Positions 18,290 to 27,586 are shown, counted from the first letter of the stretch. The stretch is DNA of 64,000 nt from JACMNW01 sp031413495 (GCA_031413495.1 JANOFE010000034.1:23788-87787), one strand, 5' to 3'. Numbers and translations: made by a program. The notes: generated by a model from the sequence alone, not told the origin.

Positions 18290-19809
18290 TACAGACTCTC
18301 CAGAAAGGCAATAAGCGCTGCACGGTCGGGCTTTGGCAGGGCAAGCACGCCGTTGCGGGCGGCTTCCGCCTCGCCACCATGCCACAGGATCGCCTCGGTC
18401 AGATTGCGCGCGCGGCCATCGTGTAGAAAACGAGTATGGCCGCTGACCGTTTTGGTCAGGCCTATGCCCCAAAGCGGTGCTGTGCGCCATTCGCGGCCTG
18501 TGGCACGGGCTTCGGGGCGGTGGTCTGCCAGACCTTGCCCCATGTCGTGCAGCAACATGTCGGTGAAAGGCCAGATCAGCTGGAAACTTTGCTCTGGTTG
18601 ATCCTTTAGGCGATTGGTCACAAACTTGGGCTGGTGGCAGGAGGCACAACCAAGGTCGTAGAACAGCGCTTTACCCGCCAGCACTTGCGCATCGCCCAGG
18701 TTGCGGCGGGCGGGCACGCCGAGATTTCGGGAATAAAACGTTACCAGATCAAGGCTTTCACCGTCCACTTCCAGACCGTCGCGGATATCAGGCTCTTGCC
18801 CATCGGGGGCATTGCGGCAATCAGGCTGATGAGCGGTGCAATCGCCAGCGGGATCGGGGAACAGGGTGGTAGACAGCCCCATATCGCCGGAAAAGGCTGC
18901 TGCCGATTGGTGTCGGACCGTGGGCACCCCTGTCTTTAGGCCAAAACGGCCCAGCATGGGTGCTGCATGTTCGACCGACCAGACGATGTTGGCACGGCCA
19001 GAAATGCCGTCGCCGTTTTCATCATCCTCATCAGCTAACGCCAGAATATCTTCGGCGGGAATTGCCTCTAACAGACCGAGGCCAATCATCTGTGGGGCGA
19101 TGCGGGGGGAAAGCATCAGCTTTGGGTGCAGCGCACCAAAGGTCGGGTCTGAAATGGCATAGGTCGGCGATTGCAGGGTGACAATTGTGCCATCAGCAAA
19201 AGTCATCGGCAGGTCGGTGTATGTGATGGCAATTTGTCCTTCGGCACTTTGGCCGGGGCTGGCGAAATCTTGCAGCTGGCTGCCATAGGTGGGGTCAGGC
19301 TGGTCTGCCAAATAATCCGTTATCTCGACAATATTGGCGCCACCGGGGACTGACAGCCGCAGTAGCATCGACACCGCTTTGTCGCCTGCCCCTTCGGGCG
19401 GATGGCCACGGCCATCTTTGATATGGCAATCCTGACAGGCGCGCGCGTTGTAAAGGGGGCCAAGGCCATCTGAGGCAAGGGTGGATGACGGGGATGCAAC
19501 CCAGTTCTTGCGAAACAGGCCATTGCCGACTTTGAAATCCAGTTCCTGCGCAAAGGCAGTATTGCCAGAGGCTTGGGAAAACGCATCAGCTGTGTCGCGG
19601 GCGCGTACCGTCGCTGCCCCGGCGGGGGATGCTTCGAACGGTTCGGGTTTGGTGAAATCAGTTGTGGGCGCGGTAACGTCTGCTACCCGCGCCGTTTCAG
19701 CAGGGGTGCGTGGAATGACCGACAGGTGCCGGTCATCCAGACTTTCCGCATAGCCGTTTTGAGCCGCCAAAAGCAGACCGATAGCAAGCGAAAAGGCATG
19801 TCTTGTCAT
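18289..19809 (-). CDS. Di-haem oxidoreductase (putative peroxidase family)
   Basis: 506-residue periplasmic c-type cytochrome of the DHOR/thiol-oxidoreductase-like family. An N-terminal signal peptide ends near ...AAQNGYA. Two haem-attachment motifs are visible, CQDCH in the first half and CASCH in the second. Such proteins sit between imelysin genes in iron operons and may handle iron redox chemistry; this role is inferred from context. The gene follows the large imelysin after 59 bases and overlaps the next imelysin. Confidence 0.87.
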   Translation of the reverse strand: MTRHAFSLAIGLLLAAQNGYAESLDDRHLSVIPRTPAETARVADVTAPTTDFTKPEPFEASPAGAATVRARDTADAFSQASGNTAFAQELDFKVGNGLFRKNWVASPSSTLASDGLGPLYNARACQDCHIKDGRGHPPEGAGDKAVSMLLRLSVPGGANIVEITDYLADQPDPTYGSQLQDFASPGQSAEGQIAITYTDLPMTFADGTIVTLQSPTYAISDPTFGALHPKLMLSPRIAPQMIGLGLLEAIPAEDILALADEDDENGDGISGRANIVWSVEHAAPMLGRFGLKTGVPTVRHQSAAAFSGDMGLSTTLFPDPAGDCTAHQPDCRNAPDGQEPDIRDGLEVDGESLDLVTFYSRNLGVPARRNLGDAQVLAGKALFYDLGCASCHQPKFVTNRLKDQPEQSFQLIWPFTDMLLHDMGQGLADHRPEARATGREWRTAPLWGIGLTKTVSGHTRFLHDGRARNLTEAILWHGGEAEAARNGVLALPKPDRAALIAFLESL

Positions 19810-19868
19810 GGCAAAAACAACGGCTTTGACGAAATGATCAGGGCAAGGGGTGCCGCCCTGATCTGGGC

Positions 19869-21125
19869 TTACTGAAAGACCGCTTCAGGTCTGTCAAGGC
19901 TGTCAGACCCTTCGAACGCGATCTCGCCAATACCTAGCGCTGTCACCGCCCGTTCAATAGATGCAGTCTGTGTCACAAGCGCGTCCACCCCGCCCATGAT
20001 CAACGCTTCGCCTTCGGCATTGCCGGTGGCCAGCATCTGATCATAGGCAAAGCCACCTTCTGCCGCCGATTTGATGGCATCAAGCGCCACCATCGTCGCC
20101 GCCAGTTCCGCTGTCAGCTGGGTGTTCAGACCAGCATCTGCCGCCGCCACCAATTCTGCCAGGGACGCGCCTTGCAGCACCGTGCCGTCAATCCGCGCAT
20201 AGCGGCCCAGATAGACGTTTTGCACGCCGAGCCCGTCATAATAGTGGCTGTTGTGGGTATTGTCAGAAAAGCAGTCATGTTCTTCTTCCGGGTCGTTCAG
20301 CATCAGACCAAGTTTCATCCGCTCGCCCGCCTGTTCGCCGTAAGACAGACTGCCCATGCCGGTCAGCATGGCAGATATACCTGCGGCCGGGTCTGCGGTT
20401 ACCGCCTTGCGGGCCTCGCCATCAGCACCCCATGCGGCGGCCATGTATTCAAGGTCCGTCACCAGCAGGGCGGTCGCCGATTGCAGATAGGCCGCTCGCC
20501 TGTCGCAATTGTCACCCGTGCAGTCGGCACGAATCGCGTAATCCGTAAAGGGCCGCGCGCCTGCACCCGGGCCTGTGCCGTTAAGGTCTTGGCCCCACAG
20601 CAAAAACTCAATCGCATGATAGCCAGATGCCACGTTGGATTCGATTCCGTCCGCCTCTTGCAAGGTTCCAGAAATCAATTCAGGCGTGATTGCGGTTGCA
20701 TCAATTTCGGTGCCGGACAGGGTGAATTTCGGTGTTGCAATCACATTCAGACCCGCGAAGGCGTTTTCTTCTGTAGCACCGCCGTAGGTTGCATCAACAT
20801 AGTCGATCAGGCCTTCATCCAGCGGCCAAGCGTTTACCTTGCCCTCCCAGTCATCGACGATTGCATTGCCGAACCGAAACGCTTCGGATTGCTGGTACGG
20901 CGCGCGCGAGGCAAGCCATGCGGCCTTTGCGACGGCAAGGGTTTCGTCTGATGGGCTGGTAATCAATGTCTCCACCGCCGCCTGAAGCGTGCGCGCCGTG
21001 GTCAGGCTATCGCCATAAGTGGCTTCGGCGATATCGGCATAGGTCGCCACAACATCCGCCTGTTCGACTGCAAATGCGGGCAGCGCAGCAGAACACAGGA
21101 TAGCGGCGATCAGGGTCAGTTTCAT
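19869..21125 (-). CDS. Imelysin (IrpA/peptidase M75-like) iron-regulated protein
   Basis: 418-residue imelysin with signal peptide (MKLTLIAAILCSAALPAFA) and the conserved GxHxxEFLLWGQD signature (GYHAIEFLLWGQDL near residue 165). Members were named for insulin cleavage, but structural work in the family points to an iron-linked non-protease role. It begins 38 bases after hemP on the same strand, placing the run under probable iron control, although I could not identify a convincing Fur, Irr or RirA box. Confidence 0.9.
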   Translation of the reverse strand: MKLTLIAAILCSAALPAFAVEQADVVATYADIAEATYGDSLTTARTLQAAVETLITSPSDETLAVAKAAWLASRAPYQQSEAFRFGNAIVDDWEGKVNAWPLDEGLIDYVDATYGGATEENAFAGLNVIATPKFTLSGTEIDATAITPELISGTLQEADGIESNVASGYHAIEFLLWGQDLNGTGPGAGARPFTDYAIRADCTGDNCDRRAAYLQSATALLVTDLEYMAAAWGADGEARKAVTADPAAGISAMLTGMGSLSYGEQAGERMKLGLMLNDPEEEHDCFSDNTHNSHYYDGLGVQNVYLGRYARIDGTVLQGASLAELVAAADAGLNTQLTAELAATMVALDAIKSAAEGGFAYDQMLATGNAEGEALIMGGVDALVTQTASIERAVTALGIGEIAFEGSDSLDRPEAVFQ

Positions 21126-21163
21126 CAGGGCCTCGTTGGGGTTCAGGGGCGCAAGGAACGCCG

Positions 21164-21325
21164 TTACTTGGTCAGAATAAGCTTGCCCGCACGCGTGATG
21201 CGCAGGCTGTAGACCTGCCCGTTCAGCACGATGCGCGCTTGCACGCCGCCTTCGGTCAAGCTGAGTGCGCTGTGTACGGGGGTGACATCTTGGATGTGTG
21301 ACGCCAGATCAACGGAAATGTTCAT
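21164..21325 (-). CDS. hemP: Hemin uptake protein HemP (53 aa)
   Basis: Short gene encoding 53 residues. The C-terminal half carries the HemP signature: GGVQARIVLNGQVYSLRITR followed by AGKLILTK. HemP proteins are small and are encoded beside haem- or iron-uptake genes; some regulate haem receptor expression. GGAAAAGG lies 7-14 bases before the ATG. It leads the imelysin operon. The upstream 170 bases to metG are AT-rich and probably hold its iron-responsive promoter. Confidence 0.85.
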   Translation of the reverse strand: MNISVDLASHIQDVTPVHSALSLTEGGVQARIVLNGQVYSLRITRAGKLILTK

Positions 21326-21456
21326 GCCATGGCCTTTTCCAAACAGGTTAAACCGGGCTAATCCTTTGGACGGCTAGGCATTAAATAAAAGGTGAGTGAA
21401 AACATCGGATTTGTAAAGGTGATTCTTTTAGTCGGAATATAAAACAGGCGATATCT

Positions 21457-21481
21457 GGGCATGGCGGACAAGCGCCAGCCC
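21457..21481 (-). terminator. Possible metG terminator
   Basis: On the minus strand GGGCTGGCG pairs with CGCCATGCCC (one bulge), 15 bases after the metG stop. The tail is only moderately T-rich. Confidence 0.4.
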
Positions 21482-21495
21482 GAGATTTGCGGATG

Positions 21496-23214
21496 CTAGG
21501 CGCGAATTCCCGAAAACCGTTGTTGCCAATCAACACGTTCTTCATCGGTGATTTTGCGAAACAGGTTTTCGGGCACCGCAAATCCATGGCCTGCGGGCAA
21601 ACTGGCCAGGCTTTGCGCCACATCTTCGGGCCAGGCCCAATCATCCGACCCCATCGCCTGCATCATGCTGGCCGATGCATCCGGGATAAATGGCCGTGAG
21701 ATGACGGCATAAAGCCGGATCAGGTTCATCGCCAAACGGATCATCGCGGCGGCTTGTTCCGGGTCAGTTTTCACGACTGTCCACGGGGCGGCGGCTTGCA
21801 GATATTCGTTGCCCGCCACCCAAAGCCCGCGCAATTCGATTGCTGCCTTGCGCACCTCCATCGCTTCCATGTAGCCTTCGTAAGCGCGCAGTTTATGGGA
21901 TAGGTCAGCGATCAGTGCCGTTTCACGGTCGCCGTAGTTGCCGCCCGCCGGAATTGTATCGCCGAATTTGGACAGTGCAAATTTGGTAACACGGCTGACA
22001 AGGTTACCAAGCACATCGGCCAGATCTTTGTTGACCGACGCTTGGAAATTTTCCCATGTAAATTCGCTATCCGCGCTTTCAGGCGCGTGGGAAAGCAGCC
22101 ACCAACGCCAGTAGTCAGACGGCAGGATCGACAGCGCCTGATCCATGAAAATGCCGCGGCCAGCGGAGGTGGAAAACTGGCCGCCGTCGTAGTTCAGGTA
22201 ATTGAACGATTTGATGTAATCGACCAGCTTCCAAGGCTCGGCCGATCCCATGATGGTGGCGGGAAAGCTAAGTGTATGGAAAGGCACATTATCTTTGCCC
22301 ATGAACTGGAAATATTTGACGTCATCGGCGCCCTTGTCGGTGCGCCACCAACGTTCCCATGCCGCATCGGGCTTGCCATTTGCATCGGCCCATTCTGCGG
22401 TGGCTGCGATATATTCAATGGGGGCGTCGAACCAGACGTAGAACACTTTGCCCTCCATCCCCGGCCACGGAAATTCGCCGCGCTGAACCGGCACGCCCCA
22501 GTGCAGATCGCGGGTGATGCCCCGGTCTTGCAAACCGTCGCCGTCGTTCAGCCATTTCTTAGCAATCGAGGTCGTCAGGATCGGCCAATCGGTTTTGCTG
22601 TCAATCCACGCCTCCAGCTTGTCGCGCAAGGCGCGCTGGCGCAGGTACAAATGCTTGGTTTCACGCACTTCAAGGTCGGTCGATCCGGAAATAGTGGACC
22701 GTGGGTTGATCAGATCGGTGGGATCAAGCTGTTTTGTGCAGTTTTCACATTGATCGCCGCGGGCCGAGGTATACCCACAATTCGGGCAGGTGCCGGTGAT
22801 ATAGCGGTCCGGCAAAAAGCGGTTGTCGGTGATGGAAAACATCTGCTTTTCCGAGACTTCTTCGATCAGCCCGGCATCGGCCAGTTTGCCCGCGAAATGC
22901 TGTGTGAGATGGCGGTTGCGCAGGCTGGAGGATCGGCCAAAATGATCGAACGACAGCCGAAAACCATCGGCGATGCCCCTTTGCACGGTGTGCATGGCAG
23001 CGCAAAACTGTTCGACAGGCTGACCAGCCTTGGCGGCGGCAAGTTCGGCAGGCGTGCCATGTTCATCGGTGGCGCAAATGAACATCACCTCGTGGCCGCG
23101 ACCGCGCATGTACCGCGCGAACAGATCAGCAGGCAGTTGGCTGCCCACCAGATTGCCCAAGTGCTTGATCCCGTTGATATAGGGAATGGCCGATGTGATC
23201 AGAATGCGTGCCAT
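21496..23214 (-). CDS. metG: Methionyl-tRNA synthetase
   Basis: Charges tRNA-Met. The 572-residue class I synthetase has the HIGH-equivalent HLGN near residue 15, a zinc knuckle with two CxxC pairs (CPNCGYTSARGDQCENC), and the FSTSAGRG segment typical of MetRS. It lacks the C-terminal tRNA-binding extension of the E. coli enzyme, which is common. ATG 23214 gives the standard MARILITSAIPYING start; the frame extension to 23301 is not family-like. Confidence 0.96.
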   Translation of the reverse strand: MARILITSAIPYINGIKHLGNLVGSQLPADLFARYMRGRGHEVMFICATDEHGTPAELAAAKAGQPVEQFCAAMHTVQRGIADGFRLSFDHFGRSSSLRNRHLTQHFAGKLADAGLIEEVSEKQMFSITDNRFLPDRYITGTCPNCGYTSARGDQCENCTKQLDPTDLINPRSTISGSTDLEVRETKHLYLRQRALRDKLEAWIDSKTDWPILTTSIAKKWLNDGDGLQDRGITRDLHWGVPVQRGEFPWPGMEGKVFYVWFDAPIEYIAATAEWADANGKPDAAWERWWRTDKGADDVKYFQFMGKDNVPFHTLSFPATIMGSAEPWKLVDYIKSFNYLNYDGGQFSTSAGRGIFMDQALSILPSDYWRWWLLSHAPESADSEFTWENFQASVNKDLADVLGNLVSRVTKFALSKFGDTIPAGGNYGDRETALIADLSHKLRAYEGYMEAMEVRKAAIELRGLWVAGNEYLQAAAPWTVVKTDPEQAAAMIRLAMNLIRLYAVISRPFIPDASASMMQAMGSDDWAWPEDVAQSLASLPAGHGFAVPENLFRKITDEERVDWQQRFSGIRA

Positions 23215-23323
23215 GATGCGCCTTTCGGAGTGTTCGTCCCCCTTTAGCGCAGGTCGCGGTGAAGGGCCAGACGGGATGCCAGCAGATCGGCGGGCGTTCA
23301 CAAAGCCAAAAGTGCGGCTGTGA

Positions 23324-23860
23324 TTAGCGTTTACCGGAGATCATTCGCGTCAAGGTGCCGTCACCTTCTATTTCGCGTTTCATTGCGCCAAGAATATGCA
23401 GGAATATCAAGCCAAACAGCAGTTTGGTCAGGACACCATGCGCGGCAAACCCGCGCTTTTCCCAAAGTTCTGATACCGGCGCAATGGGGGGCAACACCCA
23501 GCGGTCAAACAGCATCACATCAATGCCGGTGGCAGAGCTGGCAAACCAGCCTGACAGGGGGATCAGGATCAAAAGAATATAAAACATCGCATGGGCGGCG
23601 CGTGCGGCCCAAGCCGAAGATTGCCCAATAGGGCGAGGGGGCGGGCTGAACCGGTGCCAAGCCATGCGCAGAACCACAAGCGCCAGAATAAGAATTCCAA
23701 GCGTCTTGTGCAGCCCGTAAAGGTAAAGCGTCGATAAATCAGGCTTCAAATCCGCAATGCGGTTGCCAAGCGCCAGCATGAAGATCACGCCAACTGCCAT
23801 GGACCAGTGCAACACCCGGCTGATCAGGCCAAAGCTGTCTTCCGTATTCCGTAGAATCAT
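23324..23860 (-). CDS. Cytochrome b561
   Basis: 178-residue integral membrane dihaem cytochrome b of the CybB type, with four hydrophobic helices and histidines at the expected places (RVLHWSM, YGLHKTLG, AHAMFY, LIFLHILG). It would pass electrons between the quinone pool and a periplasmic partner. It lies three bases after a YceI gene; b561-YceI pairs are a recurring association. Confidence 0.92.
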   Translation of the reverse strand: MILRNTEDSFGLISRVLHWSMAVGVIFMLALGNRIADLKPDLSTLYLYGLHKTLGILILALVVLRMAWHRFSPPPRPIGQSSAWAARAAHAMFYILLILIPLSGWFASSATGIDVMLFDRWVLPPIAPVSELWEKRGFAAHGVLTKLLFGLIFLHILGAMKREIEGDGTLTRMISGKR

Positions 23861-23863
23861 TTG

Positions 23864-24439
23864 TCAGTTCACCCGTGCAATGCGCGCCAGAATATCCAGA
23901 CGCACCTCATCGCCGACCATATCTGCCCAGCCTGTCGCCCCATAAGTGCTGCGCAGAACGGCCCCTGTCAACCTGATCGAAAGATGGCTTAGGTCACCCG
24001 CCTCGGTGCCCTTTTGGCGATAGATATGCGCATCAAGCACCATCGGTTGCCGCACCCCGCGAATGGTAAGCCAGCCTGAAACCTTTGCGCCGTCGCCCGC
24101 CGATTTCACCGATGTGCTGATAAAACTGATTTGCGGATGATTGCCCGTATCCAGCACTTTTGGCCCCTTCATTGCCTGTGCCGCAAAAGGAAAGCTGGCC
24201 TCTGCCCCAGAAGCATCCAGGGTGACGGCAACTTTGCAATTGGCGAGGCTTTGAAAATCCAAAGTCAAATCGGCTTGCGTGATCGGCATGTGACCAGAAA
24301 TCTGGTCTTTGCCAAAATCCGTCTCAAACGCCACCGTTGATGATGCAGGTTCCAGCACATAATGTGCCGGCGCGGCGCACACAGGACTGGCCAATGCCAG
24401 CAAGATGCAGAAAAGACGCTTGAAACCGATGATAGTCAT
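23864..24439 (-). CDS. YceI-family periplasmic lipid-binding protein
   Basis: 191-residue secreted YceI protein with a signal peptide ending near SPVCAAPA. The beta-barrel domain shows characteristic segments (SSTVAFETDFGKDQISGHM, GWLTIRGVRQPMVLDA). YceI proteins bind isoprenoid or fatty-acyl ligands. Coupling with cytochrome b561 suggests a quinone-related role, but this is inference. Divergent from an aldo-keto reductase gene. Confidence 0.9.
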   Translation of the reverse strand: MTIIGFKRLFCILLALASPVCAAPAHYVLEPASSTVAFETDFGKDQISGHMPITQADLTLDFQSLANCKVAVTLDASGAEASFPFAAQAMKGPKVLDTGNHPQISFISTSVKSAGDGAKVSGWLTIRGVRQPMVLDAHIYRQKGTEAGDLSHLSIRLTGAVLRSTYGATGWADMVGDEVRLDILARIARVN

Positions 24440-24484
24440 ACGCCACCTCCTATTTCGCTAAGATTAGCACGCTTTTGATTGGGT

Positions 24485-24506
24485 ATCTTGATCACGTTAT
24501 CAAGAT
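24485..24506. promoter_or_regulatory. Perfect inverted repeat in the yceI/aldo-keto reductase divergent region
   Basis: ATCTTGAT, six bases, ATCAAGAT. The symmetric arms and central location between divergent genes fit an operator. I do not recognise the cognate regulator. Confidence 0.4.
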
Positions 24507-24595
24507 CGGCAAGCCTGCGGTTTGCTTCATGCCGCCACTGGCCTTGTTATCCCAGCTTGTGCCGCTAGGCTTGTGGAAATTGACAGGAGCAGGCG

Positions 24596-25633
24596 ATGAA
24601 ATACGTTCCCCTTGGTGACACCGGCCTTTCCGTGTCTGCCCTTTGCCTAGGCACAATGACCTGGGGAAGCCATAATACCGAGGCCGAAGGTCATGCGCAG
24701 ATGGACCTTGCCATGGATCACGGCGTTACGTTTTGGGACACGGCGGAAATGTATCCAAGTAACCCCGTGCGCGTTGAAACGGTTGGGCATACTGAGGCGA
24801 TCATCGGATCGTGGTTTGCCAAATCGCGCCGTCGCGATCAGGTGATCCTTGCCTCGAAAGTGTCGGGCGGCGGGCAATCTGTTACAAACAGCCCTGCCAT
24901 TTCTGGGGCTGTTCTAAGGGCGGGTGTTGAAGGGTCGCTGCGCCGGTTGCAGACCGACTACATTGATCTGTTTCAGTTGCACTGGCCGAACCGGGGTGAT
25001 TATCATTTTCGTAAAATCTGGAATTATTCGCCGTCGGCTGACCGCGAGGGTGTAACGGCACACATGACCGATGTGCTTGAAACGGCTGCCGCGCTGATCA
25101 CCGAAGGCAAGATCCGTCACATTGGTTTGTCGAATGAAACGGTGTGGGGGGCGGCGCGCTGGTTGCATTTGGCCAAAGCGCTTGGCCTGCCGCGCATGGT
25201 GACGGTTCAGAATGAATATTCTTTGCTGTGCAGACAGTTTGACAGCGATTGGGCCGAGCTTTCGGTGATGGAAAATGTGCCGCTTTTGGCGTTTTCGCCG
25301 CTTGCAGCGGGGTTACTGTCAGGCAAATACGCGGGCGATGTCACGCCCGAAAGCACCCGCCGCAGCCACACTCCTGATCTGGGTGGTCGGATCACACCTT
25401 ATGTATTTGAGGCCGTTGCTGCCTATATGGGCATTGCAGCACACCACCGGATAAATCCGTGCCAAATGGCCATCGCATGGTGCATGACGCGGCCTTTTCC
25501 GGTGATCCCGATCATCGGTGCCACAAGTGTGGCCCAGTTGGCAAACAACATCGCCGCAGCTGACCTGACGCTCTCTAGCGCCGTATTGGCAGAAATTGCT
25601 GCAGTTCACCGAACCTATCCCGCCCCGTACTGA
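24596..25633 (+). CDS. Aldo/keto reductase (Tas-like)
   Basis: 345-residue NADPH-dependent oxidoreductase of the aldo-keto reductase fold. The catalytic tetrad is visible: Asp and Tyr in FWDTAEMY, Lys in ILASKVSGG, His in LFQLHWPNR. The long loop and overall order resemble E. coli Tas. Physiological substrate unknown. AGGAGC lies about 8 bases before the ATG. Confidence 0.9.
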   Translation: MKYVPLGDTGLSVSALCLGTMTWGSHNTEAEGHAQMDLAMDHGVTFWDTAEMYPSNPVRVETVGHTEAIIGSWFAKSRRRDQVILASKVSGGGQSVTNSPAISGAVLRAGVEGSLRRLQTDYIDLFQLHWPNRGDYHFRKIWNYSPSADREGVTAHMTDVLETAAALITEGKIRHIGLSNETVWGAARWLHLAKALGLPRMVTVQNEYSLLCRQFDSDWAELSVMENVPLLAFSPLAAGLLSGKYAGDVTPESTRRSHTPDLGGRITPYVFEAVAAYMGIAAHHRINPCQMAIAWCMTRPFPVIPIIGATSVAQLANNIAAADLTLSSAVLAEIAAVHRTYPAPY

Positions 25634-25698
25634 CAACCCTTGCGCACAGGCTTGCGATAGGGCCAATTAAAATTTCATCTTGTCCACCGAAAGCGCCA

Positions 25699-26193
25699 AT
25701 GTCCCCAAGTCGATTTATCTTTATCGTGCTTTTGCCGTTTCTGGTGGCGTGCAAGCTGTTGCCCGAAGGCCAGGGCCAACCGCCACAAAATTCAGCCGCA
25801 CCGACAGAGGTTGCAACCGATACACTTTCCCAGCCCGCAGCGGCCAAAGTTCGGCCAAAACCACGGCCATCAGCGCCTTCGCAGGCTGCCTTGGACGGGG
25901 AAGTAGCTGCGGCTTCTGCGACCGAGGTGCCGATGGTTGACCCGGTTGCTGTGAAAACCAAGGCGCAGATCACTTGTGAAAAGCAGGGCGGAAATTGGGA
26001 TGAGGCAGGGAAAACCGGTGCCAAAGCGTGCTTCAAACGCACGCGTGACGCGGGAAAACAATGCCGCAAGCAAAGCACCTGCGAGTCTGTTTGTCTTGCC
26101 CGGTCTGGCACTTGCGCGCCGGTAAAGCCCCTATTTGGTTGCAACGATATTTTGCAGGATGACGGAACGCGCGTGACGCTATGCGTGGATTGA
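25699..26193 (+). CDS. Small cysteine-rich lipoprotein, unknown function
   Basis: 164-residue protein with a lipobox (LVAC, lipidated Cys at residue 18), a Pro/Ala/Gln/Thr-rich linker of about 65 residues, and a C-terminal domain of about 65 residues with at least eight cysteines (starting AQITCEKQGGNW and including KQCRKQSTCESVC). The even cysteine count suggests disulfides in the periplasm. It overlaps the following lipocalin gene by 13 bases, so the two probably work together. I do not recognise the family. Confidence 0.75.
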   Translation: MSPSRFIFIVLLPFLVACKLLPEGQGQPPQNSAAPTEVATDTLSQPAAAKVRPKPRPSAPSQAALDGEVAAASATEVPMVDPVAVKTKAQITCEKQGGNWDEAGKTGAKACFKRTRDAGKQCRKQSTCESVCLARSGTCAPVKPLFGCNDILQDDGTRVTLCVD

Positions 26194-26696
26194 TCGTAGC
26201 GCTTTGCGCGGTTGTCGCTGCCTGCACACCAAAGACGGTGACAGATAACGGCGTTTATCGTGATGCGGCGTCACCGATTTATTCTATTGCAGCCTTTGAT
26301 CAGGGGCGGCTTGCAGGGCGCTGGGATCAGGTTGCTGCTTTTACACCAAAGGCCAAAGTCGGGTGTCGCCCCGGCGGAGCAGAGTTTGCACGCAAGGCCG
26401 ATGCACTGCATCTGACTTACCGGTTGTGCCTGTCAGGTCGAAATGTGGCGGGAGCAGGGACAATTGCTGCAACCGGACCTGGCCGTTTTGCCATCGCAGG
26501 CAAAGACGGCGTCGATCAAGATTGGTGGGTGCTTTGGGTCGATGAAGGCTACCGCACACTGGTGATCGGCAACCCGTCGGGGACATTTGGTTTTATCTTG
26601 AACCAAGGCAAAACGCTGCCTGCAGACAGATTGCAAGCCGCGCGCGAGGTGTTGGATTTCAACGGCTATAACGTTGAAACACTTATCGTTTATTAA
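26181..26696 (+). CDS. Lipocalin-family lipoprotein
   Basis: 171-residue outer- or inner-membrane lipoprotein with lipobox VAAC (Cys at residue 15). The mature part has the lipocalin GxW equivalent (LAGRWDQVAAF) and a C-terminal strand pattern (YRTLVIGNPSGTFGFILNQGK) resembling bacterial lipocalin Blc. A role in binding a small hydrophobic ligand is expected from the family. Translation is probably coupled to the overlapping upstream lipoprotein gene. Confidence 0.8.
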   Translation: MRGLIVALCAVVAACTPKTVTDNGVYRDAASPIYSIAAFDQGRLAGRWDQVAAFTPKAKVGCRPGGAEFARKADALHLTYRLCLSGRNVAGAGTIAATGPGRFAIAGKDGVDQDWWVLWVDEGYRTLVIGNPSGTFGFILNQGKTLPADRLQAAREVLDFNGYNVETLIVY

Positions 26697-26709
26697 CCTG
26701 AATGGTGTT

Positions 26710-27561
26710 TCAACTGGCGTCGATTTTTACCCTCAGCCCGCGCAAATGATCGCCCACATCGCGCGCGCTTAAGCTTGCTTCGCGCACCAGCCAGTCAAAA
26801 TGTGCGCTGACTTTGGTGACCCGCGCTGAATCGCGAAAGGCAATGTAATGGCGGCCCAGATACACCACCGCCAACAGCGGGCCGAACACGGTGACTGGGG
26901 CAGAAAATACGCGCCGGGCATCAAAAAGATAAAGCCGAAGTGACGGGTAAAGCTGATCACATAACGTGATCAGGCGGTCCATCTGTTCAAACCTCACGGC
27001 TGCTGGCAGTCCGTCATAATACCCAGTTGCGCTGGCGAAGGCGGCAACTTCGTGCATTGGCAGCGCAATTTCATAGTCCGACCGCGCACCGCGCATCCAA
27101 GCCAGGCGGTCCTCAAACGCGCCAAGGGCTTGTTCAGCGGTTCGGCCAAGTTGCGGCCTGTATTCCCATTCGACCATAGCGCGGGTTTTCAACATATCCG
27201 GCAGCGTGGCTGGCACATGGCGAATTTTATAACCGGCGGCTTCGCGGTGCCACCCAAAGATCGTCTCGTCAATCAGGGCGCGGGGCGCCTCGGTGATGGT
27301 CAATGATGTAGCCAGCAGATCGGCCAGCGGTTCGGGACGCTCTGACAGGCCCAACAGCCAATCGGCACTGATGCCAAGCGTAGCGGCGCAGTCGGCGGCC
27401 AGTTGTGCATTGGGCAGCCGAGTGCCGGGAGCAAGCAGTTGCGAAACGGTTGACCTATCGACCTTTACCGCGCGCGACAGGGCACTTTGGGAAAGGCCGC
27501 GTTCCGTCATAGCCTCGGCCAGACGAGTTTTGAAAAGGTCAGCACGATCGCGTTTGTCCAT
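26710..27561 (-). CDS. XRE-family helix-turn-helix regulator with C-terminal sensor-like domain
   Basis: 283-residue regulator. The N-terminal HTH_3 domain covers roughly residues 10-70 (ERGLSQSALSRAVKVDRSTVSQLL, then ISADWLLGLSERPEPLA). The remaining 200 residues form an uncharacterised domain with no membrane segments. It is divergent from a fatty acid desaturase gene, and an inverted repeat with 6-base arms lies between them. Control of membrane lipid desaturation is a reasonable guess but not shown. Confidence 0.85.
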   Translation of the reverse strand: MDKRDRADLFKTRLAEAMTERGLSQSALSRAVKVDRSTVSQLLAPGTRLPNAQLAADCAATLGISADWLLGLSERPEPLADLLATSLTITEAPRALIDETIFGWHREAAGYKIRHVPATLPDMLKTRAMVEWEYRPQLGRTAEQALGAFEDRLAWMRGARSDYEIALPMHEVAAFASATGYYDGLPAAVRFEQMDRLITLCDQLYPSLRLYLFDARRVFSAPVTVFGPLLAVVYLGRHYIAFRDSARVTKVSAHFDWLVREASLSARDVGDHLRGLRVKIDAS

Positions 27562-27586
27562 AATACCTTGCTTTCGGTGATTTAAC

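Noticed and set aside
17312..18649. 445-residue version of the second imelysin
   Set aside because: The extra 120 residues overlap the di-haem gene and would bury the signal peptide; ATG 18289 is preferred.
21326..21495. Fur, Irr or RirA box ahead of hemP
   Set aside because: The region is AT-rich, but I found no clear match to a known iron box by eye; a matrix search is needed.
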